Assembly: GCF_000143085.1 (NCBI RefSeq)
Contig: NC_014315.1
Span: 2,076,001 to 2,140,000, forward strand
Length of the DNA stretch: 64,000 bases
Origin: Nitrosococcus watsonii C-113
Lineage (GTDB): Bacteria > Pseudomonadota > Gammaproteobacteria > Nitrosococcales > Nitrosococcaceae
Direction: 5' to 3'
Below are positions 1-8,339 of this stretch, one piece after another. The notes beneath the pieces are model-generated. The model had not been told where the DNA came from and did not search any database. It saw only the letters and a program-made list of their open reading frames with translations. Position 1 is the stretch's first letter. Each line of letters opens with the position of its first letter. Made by a program: the position numbers and the translations under genes.

Positions 1-714
1 TATGCCAAGTATTTGATGACCCAAAAGATGCCGCTCGTCGTACCGGGAGTTATAAACTGGCCGCTTTTGCATCTCATCCAGCAACGGGTGATCCTGATTG
101 GGCTCAAGCTTGCGCAGTACGTCCAGATAATAAATATTCTTCGCAACCGTCATAAATCGACCCGAGCGAAAACGATCAAGCCCAACGCGCCCCACCTGCT
201 CATCAAAGTCCACGCCTTGCCGGCGGGCATCTTCCGCCAACCACTTTGGGCCATTACCACCTAGAATCGCTGAAACCTCTTCGCTCAGTCTTCCCCTTCT
301 TCCCTTAGCAACACGCAACCAGCTTTCTACAGCTACCCTGTCTGGAAGGGCGTCGTAATCAGTCAAATAGTGAGCATAAATGGCATCGACCAATAAAGCC
401 GTAGGCTTTTGACGGATTTGGTTGATTTTTTGTAGCACGGGCTCTGTTAACCTGATTTTGGACACCCACCCTGTATTAAAAGACACTGCAAAAGCCCGCA
501 AATCAGTCGGCGTCCGCAAAACCTCGTTCAAGTCTCGATCTTCGCTTAACGCTTTCAGCACACGTTCATACGCTTGCTTAAACGCAGCGCTTCCTGTTCC
601 CGACCCACGTGCTAGCTGCTTAATCTCCTGCGCCGCGGCGTCGATACGCTCCTTGTATGACAAAAGAGACTCGTCAGATAAACTGAAATGGAGCTTGTTA
701 AGAGGTAATCTCAT
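1..714 (-). CDS. zorC: Zorya component ZorC (EH-signature protein), partial
   Basis: The frame is open from an ATG at 714 to the window edge, giving 238 residues without a stop, so the C-terminus lies outside. The start overlaps the zorB stop by four bases (ATGA), showing translational coupling. The sequence begins MRLPLNKLHFSLSDES and is alpha-helical and basic. It carries a YDERHLLGHQIL stretch near residue 230, of the kind I associate with EH-signature-domain proteins. In type I Zorya, ZorC is a cytosolic DNA-binding effector acting with the helicase-nuclease ZorD after the ZorAB motor senses phage. The assignment rests on gene order after zorA-zorB plus this motif. A type II system would have ZorE here, which is a short HNH protein and does not fit. 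zorD would be expected just left of the window. Confidence 0.75.
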   Translation of the reverse strand, partial: MRLPLNKLHFSLSDESLLSYKERIDAAAQEIKQLARGSGTGSAAFKQAYERVLKALSEDRDLNEVLRTPTDLRAFAVSFNTGWVSKIRLTEPVLQKINQIRQKPTALLVDAIYAHYLTDYDALPDRVAVESWLRVAKGRRGRLSEEVSAILGGNGPKWLAEDARRQGVDFDEQVGRVGLDRFRSGRFMTVAKNIYYLDVLRKLEPNQDHPLLDEMQKRPVYNSRYDERHLLGHQILGI

Positions 715-1463
715 TGCTCGACGATATCCTCCAGTTCAGAAATACGGGGCCGCTTAACGGTAAAGCGAATATCGATCCTTCGATTCTCTCTCCTGTCCTC
801 ACGGGTTATTTCTGCCTCATTCACTCTTCTGGTAGCGGCATAGCCACTCACCGAAAATAGCTTATCGCCAAAAGCATTTGACATATCCGTGAGCACTGGA
901 GAAACATCGAGCACATCGTCCCAGTACTCCCAGAGCGAAATAGCCCTGAACGTCGAAAGTCCCCAGTTCCCTTTAATACGCTTCGTAGGTCTACTATCAG
1001 TATGGCCTTCAATAAACACCGTATCTAGGTAGTCAAACCGCCTCTTTTCAGAGACACCAGGCTTGAAAGATCGGTTAATCGCCGCATGCAAGACTTGGCC
1101 GATAGCTACCACGGATGAACGTACCTTTTCGTCAGCAGGCAACGCATAGCTATTAGAAGCAAACGCCAATGTACTCTCTGGAATGCGCAACACGGTGTCG
1201 TTGTCAGCAATTAAGATTTTGATATTTCGCTTCGCCAACTCATCTCGTATTTCGTGGAGGATATCCCTCCTTGCCTGCTCCGCATTCTTGAGCTGGTCAA
1301 TGTCTTGTTCAATTTTTTTCTGTGTTTGAGTTAACTCAATGATCAGCGCCACCGCAGCTAGAATGAAGATCACCAGCAACGCCGACATTAAATCCGAGAA
1401 AGAAATCCAGTAAGGATTCTCCTCGTCCACTCTTCTTGGTTTTGGTCGAATAAGCGCATGCAT
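711..1463 (-). CDS. zorB: Zorya component ZorB, MotB-like membrane protein with OmpA domain
   Basis: The product has 250 residues. A single N-terminal membrane helix (about residues 20-45) follows YWISFSDLMSALLVIFILA, where Asp24 is the likely proton-carrying residue of MotB/ZorB proteins. A short coiled coil (45-75) leads to a C-terminal OmpA/MotB peptidoglycan-binding domain with FIEGHTDSRP and RRENRRIDIRF. ZorB pairs with ZorA to form a proton-driven inner-membrane complex anchored in the cell wall. Its ATG overlaps the zorA stop by one base (TAATG) and its own stop overlaps the zorC start, so the three genes form one translationally coupled operon. Flagellar MotB and TolR are less likely, because there is no flagellar or Tol neighbour and the OmpA domain is complete. 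Confidence 0.88.
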   Translation of the reverse strand: MHALIRPKPRRVDEENPYWISFSDLMSALLVIFILAAVALIIELTQTQKKIEQDIDQLKNAEQARRDILHEIRDELAKRNIKILIADNDTVLRIPESTLAFASNSYALPADEKVRSSVVAIGQVLHAAINRSFKPGVSEKRRFDYLDTVFIEGHTDSRPTKRIKGNWGLSTFRAISLWEYWDDVLDVSPVLTDMSNAFGDKLFSVSGYAATRRVNEAEITREDRRENRRIDIRFTVKRPRISELEDIVEQ

Positions 1464-3565
1464 TAGTGACTCAACTTATCTTCGATTTCATCAACTACGG
1501 ACGACAATGCTCTCGCCGCGCCATTCATCTGTTCTGCATAATTAGTCGTATGCCCCGCCCATATATTCAGATGTTCTTTTGTTTGCGCATTAGCTTGCCC
1601 GGCGTAATCGCTCAACAGTTTAGCGCCCTGTTCCGACAATTCCTGCACATTCCGTTTCAGTGAATCCAAATAGCTCTTCTGGTGCACTTCCATATACTTA
1701 AATGTCGAATCAGCCGCCTGGACAACAGATTCCAGTTGCGCGGCCACCGCTTGTAATTTTTCAATACTGTGCGACATCTCCTGATGTACCTGGCCGACGG
1801 TAACTGAAGACTTCTTGTTCTCGTCCGCCAGTTTCGCTGTTGACCTAGCCGCCTCGTTGAGCGCGCCACTAAGTTGTATAGACGACTGTTTAACCCCTTC
1901 ACCGTAATCCTTGAGCTGACTCGCCGCCGAGCGCAATTCGGCTGCCCCCGCGTTAATACCGTGGGCCACCCTCTCGAAGTTCGACTGACTAGCTGCCACC
2001 TGCTGTTGAAGCTGTTTACCCTGCTCCATTAAAGCGTTGGAGGCAGTCGTGTACTGCGCTATGGTCTGGTCCATATCCGCAACAACCCTGCTGAACTTCT
2101 TCCCGAGCTGTATTTCCCTCTCTTCCTGCGCTTGCTGGGAATGCTGCAGGGTTTCGGCGATTTTCCCGATCTGCTGCTCAGCGGCAGTAGCAAGCCGCTG
2201 TCCATGCTCAGCATTCTTTTCGACCAGTTCATCTACGCGCTCAGAAATATGCTTAATCAACTGCGCTATGGTTTGGTCCATACCGGCAGCAACTTCGCTG
2301 AGCTTCTCCCCGAGCCGTATCTCCCTCTCTTCCTGCGCTTGCTGGGAATGCTGCAGGGTTTCGGCGATTTTCCCGATCTGCTGCTCAGCGGCAGTAGCAA
2401 GCCGCTGTCCATGCTCAGTATTCTTTTCAACCAGTTCGTCTACTTGATCAGAAATATGTTTAATAAGCCGCTGCTCGCGATCTGCCGCGGCCACTTGGTT
2501 CTGATCGAGTCCTCGAATAAACCCTTCTAACGTCTGGTTCATGGCGGCCAACGCATCCTCCACCCCTTTTGACGCGGTATCCATCGCTTGTCGCTGTATC
2601 TCTCCCTGCTCGCCAAACCTGTCCAAGAATCCTTCGACGAGTTTCTCCAGCGCCTTCTGGCTTCCATCGGTGGTTTCGTTGACCAGCTTATTGATAGCCG
2701 GAGCCATGATCTTCTCAAGGCTTGCTTCTAGCCCTTGTTGTATCCCCGAAGTCGCCTCAAGCAACGATTCCTGCATTTTGTCGCCGATCCGCTCCGCCAT
2801 TCCCTGCAACGACTCTCGCGCCTGAGAGCCATCATCCGCAATCTTCTGAAGCTGAACTTCAGCGCTGAAGCGAGGAAATAATTGATCAATACGGACTTGA
2901 AGCCGATGAATACCTGATAGAGCCCAGCACTCGAGCAATTTTTCTACAAAATTGAAAAAGACACTTAGCATCACCCCCCAAACCGAGGTCAAGAAGGCAA
3001 TCTTTGCTCCACTAATTACGTGAGCTAAGCCCGCCTTCATATCTTTTACGGCTGCTTCGTTGCCGATATTTAGTTCCGACAGCCCCAATTGAAGTCCCAT
3101 AAACGTTCCAATAACGCCGAGCGCCGTCAAAAACCCTGGAACGGCTGCAAGCATGCGGCTCTCGGTGATACCCCGCGCCAATGTCGAGCCGTTGAAGAAA
3201 TGACTGGCTTCGTAAATGCTGTGGAGATGAACGTCATCTCCTACTCTCGTCTCGACGAGAGTTTCATCAAACTCCTTCCATAGATGCTCAACTTCATCAT
3301 TTACCCTGCTGGCTTTCTCCCTCAAATCCTGCCTATTCATTAGGACGGACTTTGACGTTTCGTTCTTCAGAAACTTGCTAATGCGGCTGGTTCGGTACCA
3401 CGCTTTGAATAGCCTGTACCCTGAAAAGCAGAGAAATAAAAATACTACCGCGAACAGAACTGCCACGAATAGCGCGCTCAGTTTCTCCGGGGTATCAGGA
3501 TAACCTAGCGTTCTAAAGTCCGGTAAGAGTCCCGCCCAATTGAACTTTTCTTCTTCTGGATTCAT
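1463..3565 (-). CDS. zorA: Zorya component ZorA, MotA/ExbB-like channel with long coiled-coil tail
   Basis: The product has 700 residues. An N-terminal membrane helix lies at about 30-52. A MotA/TolQ/ExbB channel domain follows at about 130-215, with AAVPGFLTALGVIGTFMGLQ and a second hydrophobic pair ending in GVMLSVFFNFVEK. Residues from about 230 to 700 form a very long, Gln/Glu/Ala-rich coiled coil. This is the architecture of type I ZorA, whose intracellular tail is required for defence. It acts at the inner membrane with ZorB as a proton-driven rotary complex. The tail contains an in-frame duplication of 69 residues (367-435 and 436-504), listed separately. The gene is first in the operon; its upstream side meets a region of decayed mobile DNA. 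Confidence 0.88.
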   Translation of the reverse strand: MNPEEEKFNWAGLLPDFRTLGYPDTPEKLSALFVAVLFAVVFLFLCFSGYRLFKAWYRTSRISKFLKNETSKSVLMNRQDLREKASRVNDEVEHLWKEFDETLVETRVGDDVHLHSIYEASHFFNGSTLARGITESRMLAAVPGFLTALGVIGTFMGLQLGLSELNIGNEAAVKDMKAGLAHVISGAKIAFLTSVWGVMLSVFFNFVEKLLECWALSGIHRLQVRIDQLFPRFSAEVQLQKIADDGSQARESLQGMAERIGDKMQESLLEATSGIQQGLEASLEKIMAPAINKLVNETTDGSQKALEKLVEGFLDRFGEQGEIQRQAMDTASKGVEDALAAMNQTLEGFIRGLDQNQVAAADREQRLIKHISDQVDELVEKNTEHGQRLATAAEQQIGKIAETLQHSQQAQEEREIRLGEKLSEVAAGMDQTIAQLIKHISERVDELVEKNAEHGQRLATAAEQQIGKIAETLQHSQQAQEEREIQLGKKFSRVVADMDQTIAQYTTASNALMEQGKQLQQQVAASQSNFERVAHGINAGAAELRSAASQLKDYGEGVKQSSIQLSGALNEAARSTAKLADENKKSSVTVGQVHQEMSHSIEKLQAVAAQLESVVQAADSTFKYMEVHQKSYLDSLKRNVQELSEQGAKLLSDYAGQANAQTKEHLNIWAGHTTNYAEQMNGAARALSSVVDEIEDKLSH
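2054..2467 (-). repeat. Tandem 207-bp in-frame duplication inside zorA
   Basis: Two adjacent 207-bp units (2261-2467 and 2054-2260 on the minus strand) encode consecutive 69-residue blocks of the ZorA tail. A central stretch of about 90 bases is identical between the units, and differences cluster at the unit ends. The unit length is a multiple of three, so the frame is kept and the tail is lengthened by 69 residues. The high DNA identity suggests a recent unequal exchange. Confidence 0.93.
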
Positions 3566-3690
3566 ACTTTTATCTCAAGGGTGTGCAGTAGGGGTTAAAT
3601 CAGACACACTTATTATTCAGCACAATGACAGCGAATCTATCGGTAGGTAGGTCGCAAACTTGATGAGGCTCCGGGCAATAACACGGGTAG

Positions 3691-3900
3691 TTAGATATCA
3701 TTTTGGATATGCACGCAGAACCAAGCAACGCTGAGTAGCGTTTTATCGATGAATGCGTCCATTGCATGGGTGTAGCCTTTAGCCTGCCAGTTCATTAACG
3801 CCGTATTCTGGATCATGCGCACTGGCGCACCCTGTGGCGTGAGCTGCCACCGGATCACGGTGACAGAAGCCACACGCACTGCTGGTTCATCCGTTAGCGC
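3691..3900 (-). pseudogene. Unrecognised C-terminal gene fragment cut by IS remnant
   Basis: An open minus-strand frame reads from the edge of the IS5 remnant to a TAA at 3691. It ends in about 70 residues including SVTVIRWQLTPQGAPVRMIQ and LSVAWFCVHIQNDI. It has no good ribosome-binding site near its internal Met codons. It looks like the 3' end of a gene whose 5' part was displaced by the IS insertion. I do not recognise the family, and chance openness remains possible. Confidence 0.25.
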
Positions 3901-4400
3901 GATTAAAGGTGTCTGGGAGAGATTGCTAAGTTTTGACTGGCGAACCGGACTATGAATGGCTGATGCTCGAGGCCAGCTATTGTAAAGTCTATCCTCATGC
4001 GGCAGGGGTCATAAGCGGCTATCAGAGTATAAGCCCTACAAAAGAGAGCTTAATACCCAAATACTCTGGCTGCTGATGGCATGATATGCCGCACAGAGTC
4101 TTTAAATTACGCAAAGTACAAAAGCGGATTGCACGCAGGCTAGCCGCCCGATTGAAGGACTTGATGCGCTCTATAGCGATGCCATCATTGAATAAGCAAA
4201 AAATCAGGGTATGGAAATGCTAATCCCACCAAGGAAAAACCGCATTGTTCAAAGGCCATGGGATTAAGAGCTCTATAAGCTAGGCCATCTTGTCGAATAT
4301 GCCTTCCTTCATCTCAAAGGGATTGTGCTACAGACTAGACTACTCATCCGGACATGGGTTTCGAGAAGCTAGCATAAGCAGTCTGCCTCTGTCCCCCTCA
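3900..4400 (+). pseudogene. IS5/IS1031-family transposase remnant
   Basis: Translated fragments in plus-strand frames match the conserved core of IS5-family transposases in order. GVWERLL comes first, then DYEWLMLEASYCKVYPHAAG around 3950-4005 (the usual catalytic Asp of LMIDASY is Glu here). Next come NQGMEMLIPPRKNR near 4205-4245 and ELYKLGHLVEYAFLHLKG near 4270-4325. Several stops (TGA, TAG, TAA) and frame changes interrupt it, so it is inactive. No terminal repeats could be identified. It lies between the Zorya operon and unrelated genes and probably marks an old island boundary. Confidence 0.75.
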
Positions 4401-4591
4401 GTGGAAGAATGCAAGGTCAGACAGTATCGCCGCGCTCTCAGATTGCCTCGAAAACCGCCCGGCCACCTGATAGTAGCGCATGGATACTTCTATAATAGGG
4501 TACTCATGAATTAAAGACTTACGTAACTCCCTTTGCAGAATCCCAATAAGTTTTTCCTAAGAAAGCAGAACGAGAAGCGACCAAAGAAACG

Positions 4592-4810
4592 TTAATCCGG
4601 AGAGTTCAAAGACATCTCTCTACTTCTTTCTATCATCTCGCCAGTTTTTTCTCCAATAGAGCGGCTTAGTGTTTTTTCTAACTTTGCCGCGTAATTAGCC
4701 AGATAAAATATAAAAAAGATATTCATTGTTTGCTCAGGAATCTCTTTTCTAAACGCTTCTTCCCTGGCTTCACGCACTAATTCAAAAGATCTTTCATTGA
4801 CAGTAATCAT
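4592..4810 (-). CDS. Small hypothetical protein
   Basis: The product has 72 residues. The ATG is preceded by GAGGTG about eight bases upstream, a good ribosome-binding site. The sequence is charged and helical (NERSFELVREAREEAFRKE), with a hydrophobic central segment (MNIFFIFYLANYAAKL) and a charged tail. No family is recognised. It stands alone in a region of decayed DNA. The good start signal favours a real small gene over chance, but there is no neighbour to suggest a role. Confidence 0.45.
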   Translation of the reverse strand: MITVNERSFELVREAREEAFRKEIPEQTMNIFFIFYLANYAAKLEKTLSRSIGEKTGEMIERSREMSLNSPD

Positions 4811-5363
4811 TATGCTTCACCTCAAAAGTGTTTGATATTATGAGTATAGATCGGAATATTTATATATCCTGTTCCTAGTATTTAACCCGTGCTTGGCTTT
4901 TTCCGATAACTATTTCTCATAATCACCAAGATTTGAACCTCCATCTCGAGGCCATAACCATCCCACGGCTGACCGAGTTATCGTCACCTAATGCAGTAAG
5001 TAAAGGGTTAAGCAGGATCGGTGGGTATAACGCACCGGCTAAATGACTTAGGAAGAATAACTCTAGGGTGACAAGCAGCTGATAAACTTATCAAGTATTA
5101 ATGCCATACCCCGGATGCCCATTAGGTACAACCTTCCTTAAAGGTCGCTTCAACGGAGTATTGGGCGATCTAGATCTACTATAGTAGACAAATTCGCTGA
5201 GCCGAAAATCCACTAAAAAATGTACGAATCAAGCTTAGAGACTATTTCAAAATACCCTTTGGCACCGGCAAATTAGCTATCTACCATGCATTCTACAATG
5301 CCCCCCGTGTATTATGGTGCCATCTACACCAACCTCGATCATCACGTTTTTTAAAACAATGGA
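4811..5363. other. Intergenic stretch without recognisable gene
   Basis: I found no frame with family resemblance and no tRNA-like fold. The stretch is AT-rich and many short frames end in stops. Given the neighbouring IS5 remnant it may be further decayed mobile DNA, but nothing specific can be read. Confidence 0.4.
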
Positions 5364-5978
5364 TTATGAACGAGTATATTCTTTAGCATAATCCTCCATG
5401 GATGCAGCCACCACTTGGAAAGCATGTTCACGGCCATAGATCTCGCCTAGGGAAACGAGCGGAGCTTCACCTGGTATCAGTTTGTATGTAGAAAAATAGT
5501 GGCGCAGCCGTTCAATTAAGATAACGGGAAGATCGGAAATATCTTTAGCGGTATTCAAAAAATCGTCTTTCTCTAGTACAGCGATAATCTTGTCATCAAT
5601 CTGTCCTTGATCGATGGTTTGTAGCCCCCCTACCACTCTAGCGCTCAAAATTACTTCTGAACGATTAATGGGCCTTTCACTGAGCACACAAATATCCAAG
5701 GGATCTTCATCTCCTTCCTCTGCTCCCTCACAAAGACTTGCCACCAGATCTCCGCAATAGGTTCTTGGAATAAAACCATACAGGGAGGGAGGAAGAGAAG
5801 AACTACGCTGAGGACGATCAACCCGTAGATAACCCGTATTTTTATCGATCTCGTATTTCATCAAATCAAAGGGAGTAATTTCAATATAAGCATAGACGCG
5901 TTCTGGTGGATGCAAGCCCGTTTCTAACCCATGCCAAGGATGAGGACGCCAACGGGAAAAATTTTGGGGGGCACTCAT
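5364..5978 (-). CDS. ppa: Inorganic pyrophosphatase (family I)
   Basis: This is a soluble enzyme hydrolysing pyrophosphate to phosphate with Mg2+, which drives biosynthetic reactions forward. The 204 residues contain the family I core: [19 protein letters not shown], an [12 protein letters not shown] segment, and the metal-binding signature [14 protein letters not shown] with its Asp cluster. A longer frame starts at 6002. However, AAGGAG lies eight bases before the second ATG (MSAPQNF), so I place the start at 5978. The N-terminal [20 protein letters not shown] is longer than in E. coli Ppa and resembles the 200-residue eukaryote-like or cyanobacterial-type variants. It is a single gene without operon partners. 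Confidence 0.9.
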   Translation of the reverse strand: MSAPQNFSRWRPHPWHGLETGLHPPERVYAYIEITPFDLMKYEIDKNTGYLRVDRPQRSSSLPPSLYGFIPRTYCGDLVASLCEGAEEGDEDPLDICVLSERPINRSEVILSARVVGGLQTIDQGQIDDKIIAVLEKDDFLNTAKDISDLPVILIERLRHYFSTYKLIPGEAPLVSLGEIYGREHAFQVVAASMEDYAKEYTRS

Positions 5979-6428
5979 ATAATCAACTCCTTCTTTACTC
6001 AATGCCTCGGATAGTTTTTTAACCTATTGATATGAAGAGATCTGGTATTAGGTAAGGATACCTACCGCAACGTCATTGTCTAGCGATCACCACACATCTC
6101 CAGGCTAACAATAAAAACCGTTCGTTTTATAGTAAATGTCCAGTACCTCAACTGGCGCAATAGGAATGGCCATACTTTATATTATTGAGTATATAGTTTT
6201 TACGGAAAATTGCGTGATATTGGGACAAGAAAGCTTTCTAGCTTATTTATATAATAGCTAAAGGGTTCTACGTCCGCGCGATAGAACTGAACTAACTATC
6301 GGCATTTAGACTATTATAATTATAGTAAGCTCAATGAGCTGGGCAATTGGGAAGCCTTGGAAAACGACCGAGATATGTGTTCCTCCTTGAAACAATGAAA
6401 AGCTTACTGTTATTGGATATCTGTAGGC
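5979..6428. other. AT-rich intergenic stretch, nothing recognised
   Basis: About 450 bases upstream of ppa hold no frame with protein-family features. The ppa promoter must lie at its left side, but no convincing -35/-10 pair stood out. Confidence 0.4.
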
Positions 6429-6629
6429 TCAATATCCCGGCAAGCTGCCAGACAGCAGCCACCTACCCAACACAGCATCACGTTTGCTGCAGACGGTAAC
6501 CCCTCCGGCCTCAATTCCACCACATCTACCGGCTGATAGTTCCCAAGTTTGGTCCAGCAATCTGGACCTAATGATGAGCGTCTTTCTTGAACGCTTAAAT
6601 TCGGTATCGTTCTTCTTGGGCATGCTCAT
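6429..6629 (-). CDS. Doubtful small hypothetical protein
   Basis: The frame has 66 residues from an ATG at 6629 with AGGGGA six bases upstream; the longest frame would start at 6686. The N-terminus is basic (MSMPKKNDTEFKRSRKTLII) and the rest has no recognised motif. It is included because of the ribosome-binding site. It could equally be non-coding. Confidence 0.22.
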   Translation of the reverse strand: MSMPKKNDTEFKRSRKTLIIRSRLLDQTWELSAGRCGGIEAGGVTVCSKRDAVLGRWLLSGSLPGY

Positions 6630-6806
6630 CGGTGTTCCCCTTACCTTGATTTGATACGATAAAGTATCAATGCTACTGCGGCTCACCCTTTTATCGGCAC
6701 CATAGAGTTGCCTTTACACATTAAAGTTAAGTGATAAATAGACAACAATCCTATAAAATGACTATGCTTTATTTTGATTGCATACTAATAATGAGGTAGT
6801 TCTGGT

Positions 6807-7175
6807 ATGAAAGCTTATTACATAATTCCTGTCATAATACTTGCCATAACGCCTGCTTATGGTGCCGAACCACAGATAAATATGGAGCATATGCAGCAAC
6901 GTCTTCAAAAAATGGAAACCATAATGGATCAGGCACACACGGCAAAGGGGAAAGATGAGCGCAATAGACTCATGAGAGAACACATGCAATTGATGCTTGA
7001 GCAAATGCAGGAAATGCATCACATACTGGGTCACGAAAACAGACCTCAAGATACCCAGCAGTGGAGGCAAAATGTAGAACAGCGGTTGGATGTAATGCAA
7101 CAAATGATAGAACAAATTCTGGAACAAGAGAAAATGCACTCTGATTCCATTATGGGATTACCTGTACCAGGGTGA
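6807..7175 (+). CDS. Exported Met/Gln/His-rich small protein
   Basis: The product has 122 residues. Residues 1-20 form a clear signal peptide (MKAYYIIPVIILAITPAYGA), with cleavage expected after AYG-A. The mature part is one long helix rich in Met, Gln and His (EHMQQRLQKMETIMDQAH, LMREHMQLMLEQMQEMHH). Such Met/His spacing is seen in periplasmic proteins that bind copper or act as small helical chaperones. No domain is recognised, so a metal role is inference only. GAGGTAG upstream provides a ribosome-binding site. It is monocistronic. Confidence 0.7.
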   Translation: MKAYYIIPVIILAITPAYGAEPQINMEHMQQRLQKMETIMDQAHTAKGKDERNRLMREHMQLMLEQMQEMHHILGHENRPQDTQQWRQNVEQRLDVMQQMIEQILEQEKMHSDSIMGLPVPG

Positions 7176-7535
7176 AGAATTGCCATGAATTCTCGCTAGC
7201 ACTTTTGTAAGACACAGGAAAACGTACCCTATATTATGCGGCAGGCAAGGACGCCGCCGTCTCTTGCCAAAATTTATTTAGCCTAACAGCGCCACTTTTG
7301 ATGCAACAGAAAAATTAGCTTTGGTCTTAATAACCAAAATAAAATCGCCTGGCTGTTAATCCAACGCTAGCCCTAGCCAAGCAAACAGTTGAAATCCCCT
7401 ATAAATAGGTGGTGAAAGTCCACTGATTTCCCCCATCCCATCATGCCATCAAATTACTTTTATCCCTTCTTTTTAATTGAAATTATATAATTATCTAACT
7501 CTGCTAGAAATAGAGCTTGGTGGCATTCAAGGTAG
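7176..7535. other. Intergenic stretch without recognisable gene
   Basis: About 360 bases before the carbonic anhydrase frame hold no recognisable gene. The missing signal-peptide-coding part of that enzyme would be expected at the right end, but no frame here encodes one. Confidence 0.4.
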
Positions 7536-7577
7536 GTATGTCGGCTAAATCCTAGTTTTCAGCTTTGCTCCAGTGGC

Positions 7578-8219
7578 ATGGAGCAATCTCCCATCGACAT
7601 TGATCCAATGGAAGTTACTCTTACAGATTTGCCTGACGTCCAGTATTTTTATCAGCCAACATCTATTCATATGGTTAATAATGGCCACAGCACACTTCAA
7701 GGAACCTACGATCCAGGCAGTTTTATTATAATCGACGATATAGAATATGATCTTCAACAATTCCATTTCCATAGCATTAGCGAGCATACCTTAGCTTTAG
7801 GCGCCCATTTCAAAATGGAAATGCACTTAGTGCATACCAGCGCGGATGGAAAAGCTGCCGTCGTCACCCTGCTAATTCGCGAAGGGGAGGAAAATCAAAC
7901 CTTAAAGGAAATATGGGATAATATGCCAAAACATATAGAGCAAGAAATTTTCTTCCCAGCTGAAAATTCTTTCAACATTATGGATACGTTTCCTTCTGAT
8001 CGGCGCTCTTACCGTTATGAAGGCTCATTGACTACTCCCCCTTGCACAGAAGGAGTCCGCTGGATAATACTCAGAGAACCGATTGAGATGTCAGCAGAGC
8101 AAATAGAAAAATATAGGAACATTACCCAGCATGTCTGCTGCTCTAATAACAACCGTCCTATCCAGCCATTAAATGGGCGTCGGGTTTTCTTTGATATCAT
8201 TGATACCAGCGCTTTTTAA
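7578..8219 (+). CDS. Alpha-class carbonic anhydrase, apparently 5'-truncated
   Basis: The family hydrates CO2 to bicarbonate with Zn2+, normally in the periplasm. The 213 residues hold the full catalytic set. QFHFHSISEHT gives two Zn His and the gatekeeper Glu, MEMHLVH gives the third Zn His, and GSLTTPPCTEGVRWI gives the Thr that orients the zinc-bound hydroxide. The first ATG starts directly at the QSPIDI motif and has no ribosome-binding site. The same frame continues upstream to a TAG at 7533, encoding VCRLNPSFQLCSSG. That is the conserved family segment just before QSPIDI, including the first disulfide Cys, but it has no start codon and no signal peptide. The gene therefore seems to have lost its 5' end. 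It is either a pseudogene or an unexported remnant. Confidence 0.85.
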   Translation: MEQSPIDIDPMEVTLTDLPDVQYFYQPTSIHMVNNGHSTLQGTYDPGSFIIIDDIEYDLQQFHFHSISEHTLALGAHFKMEMHLVHTSADGKAAVVTLLIREGEENQTLKEIWDNMPKHIEQEIFFPAENSFNIMDTFPSDRRSYRYEGSLTTPPCTEGVRWIILREPIEMSAEQIEKYRNITQHVCCSNNNRPIQPLNGRRVFFDIIDTSAF

Positions 8220-8339
8220 TACTTACCAAAAATTTTGCTAGATTAACGCGCTTCCAATAACCTCTTCCTCTACAAAATAGTTTGTGCCTACGGTAAAAAC
8301 TTATATTTATATATTCCCTCCTTAGGGTAAGGGAGTACT

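Noticed and set aside
2037-2825. Several Ser/Cys-rich plus-strand frames
   Set aside because: They are antisense to the zorA coiled coil; the repeat makes them look alike.
711-3565. Flagellar MotAB or TolQR
   Set aside because: The very long coiled-coil tail of the first gene and the EH-signature gene downstream fit Zorya, not a flagellar or Tol locus.
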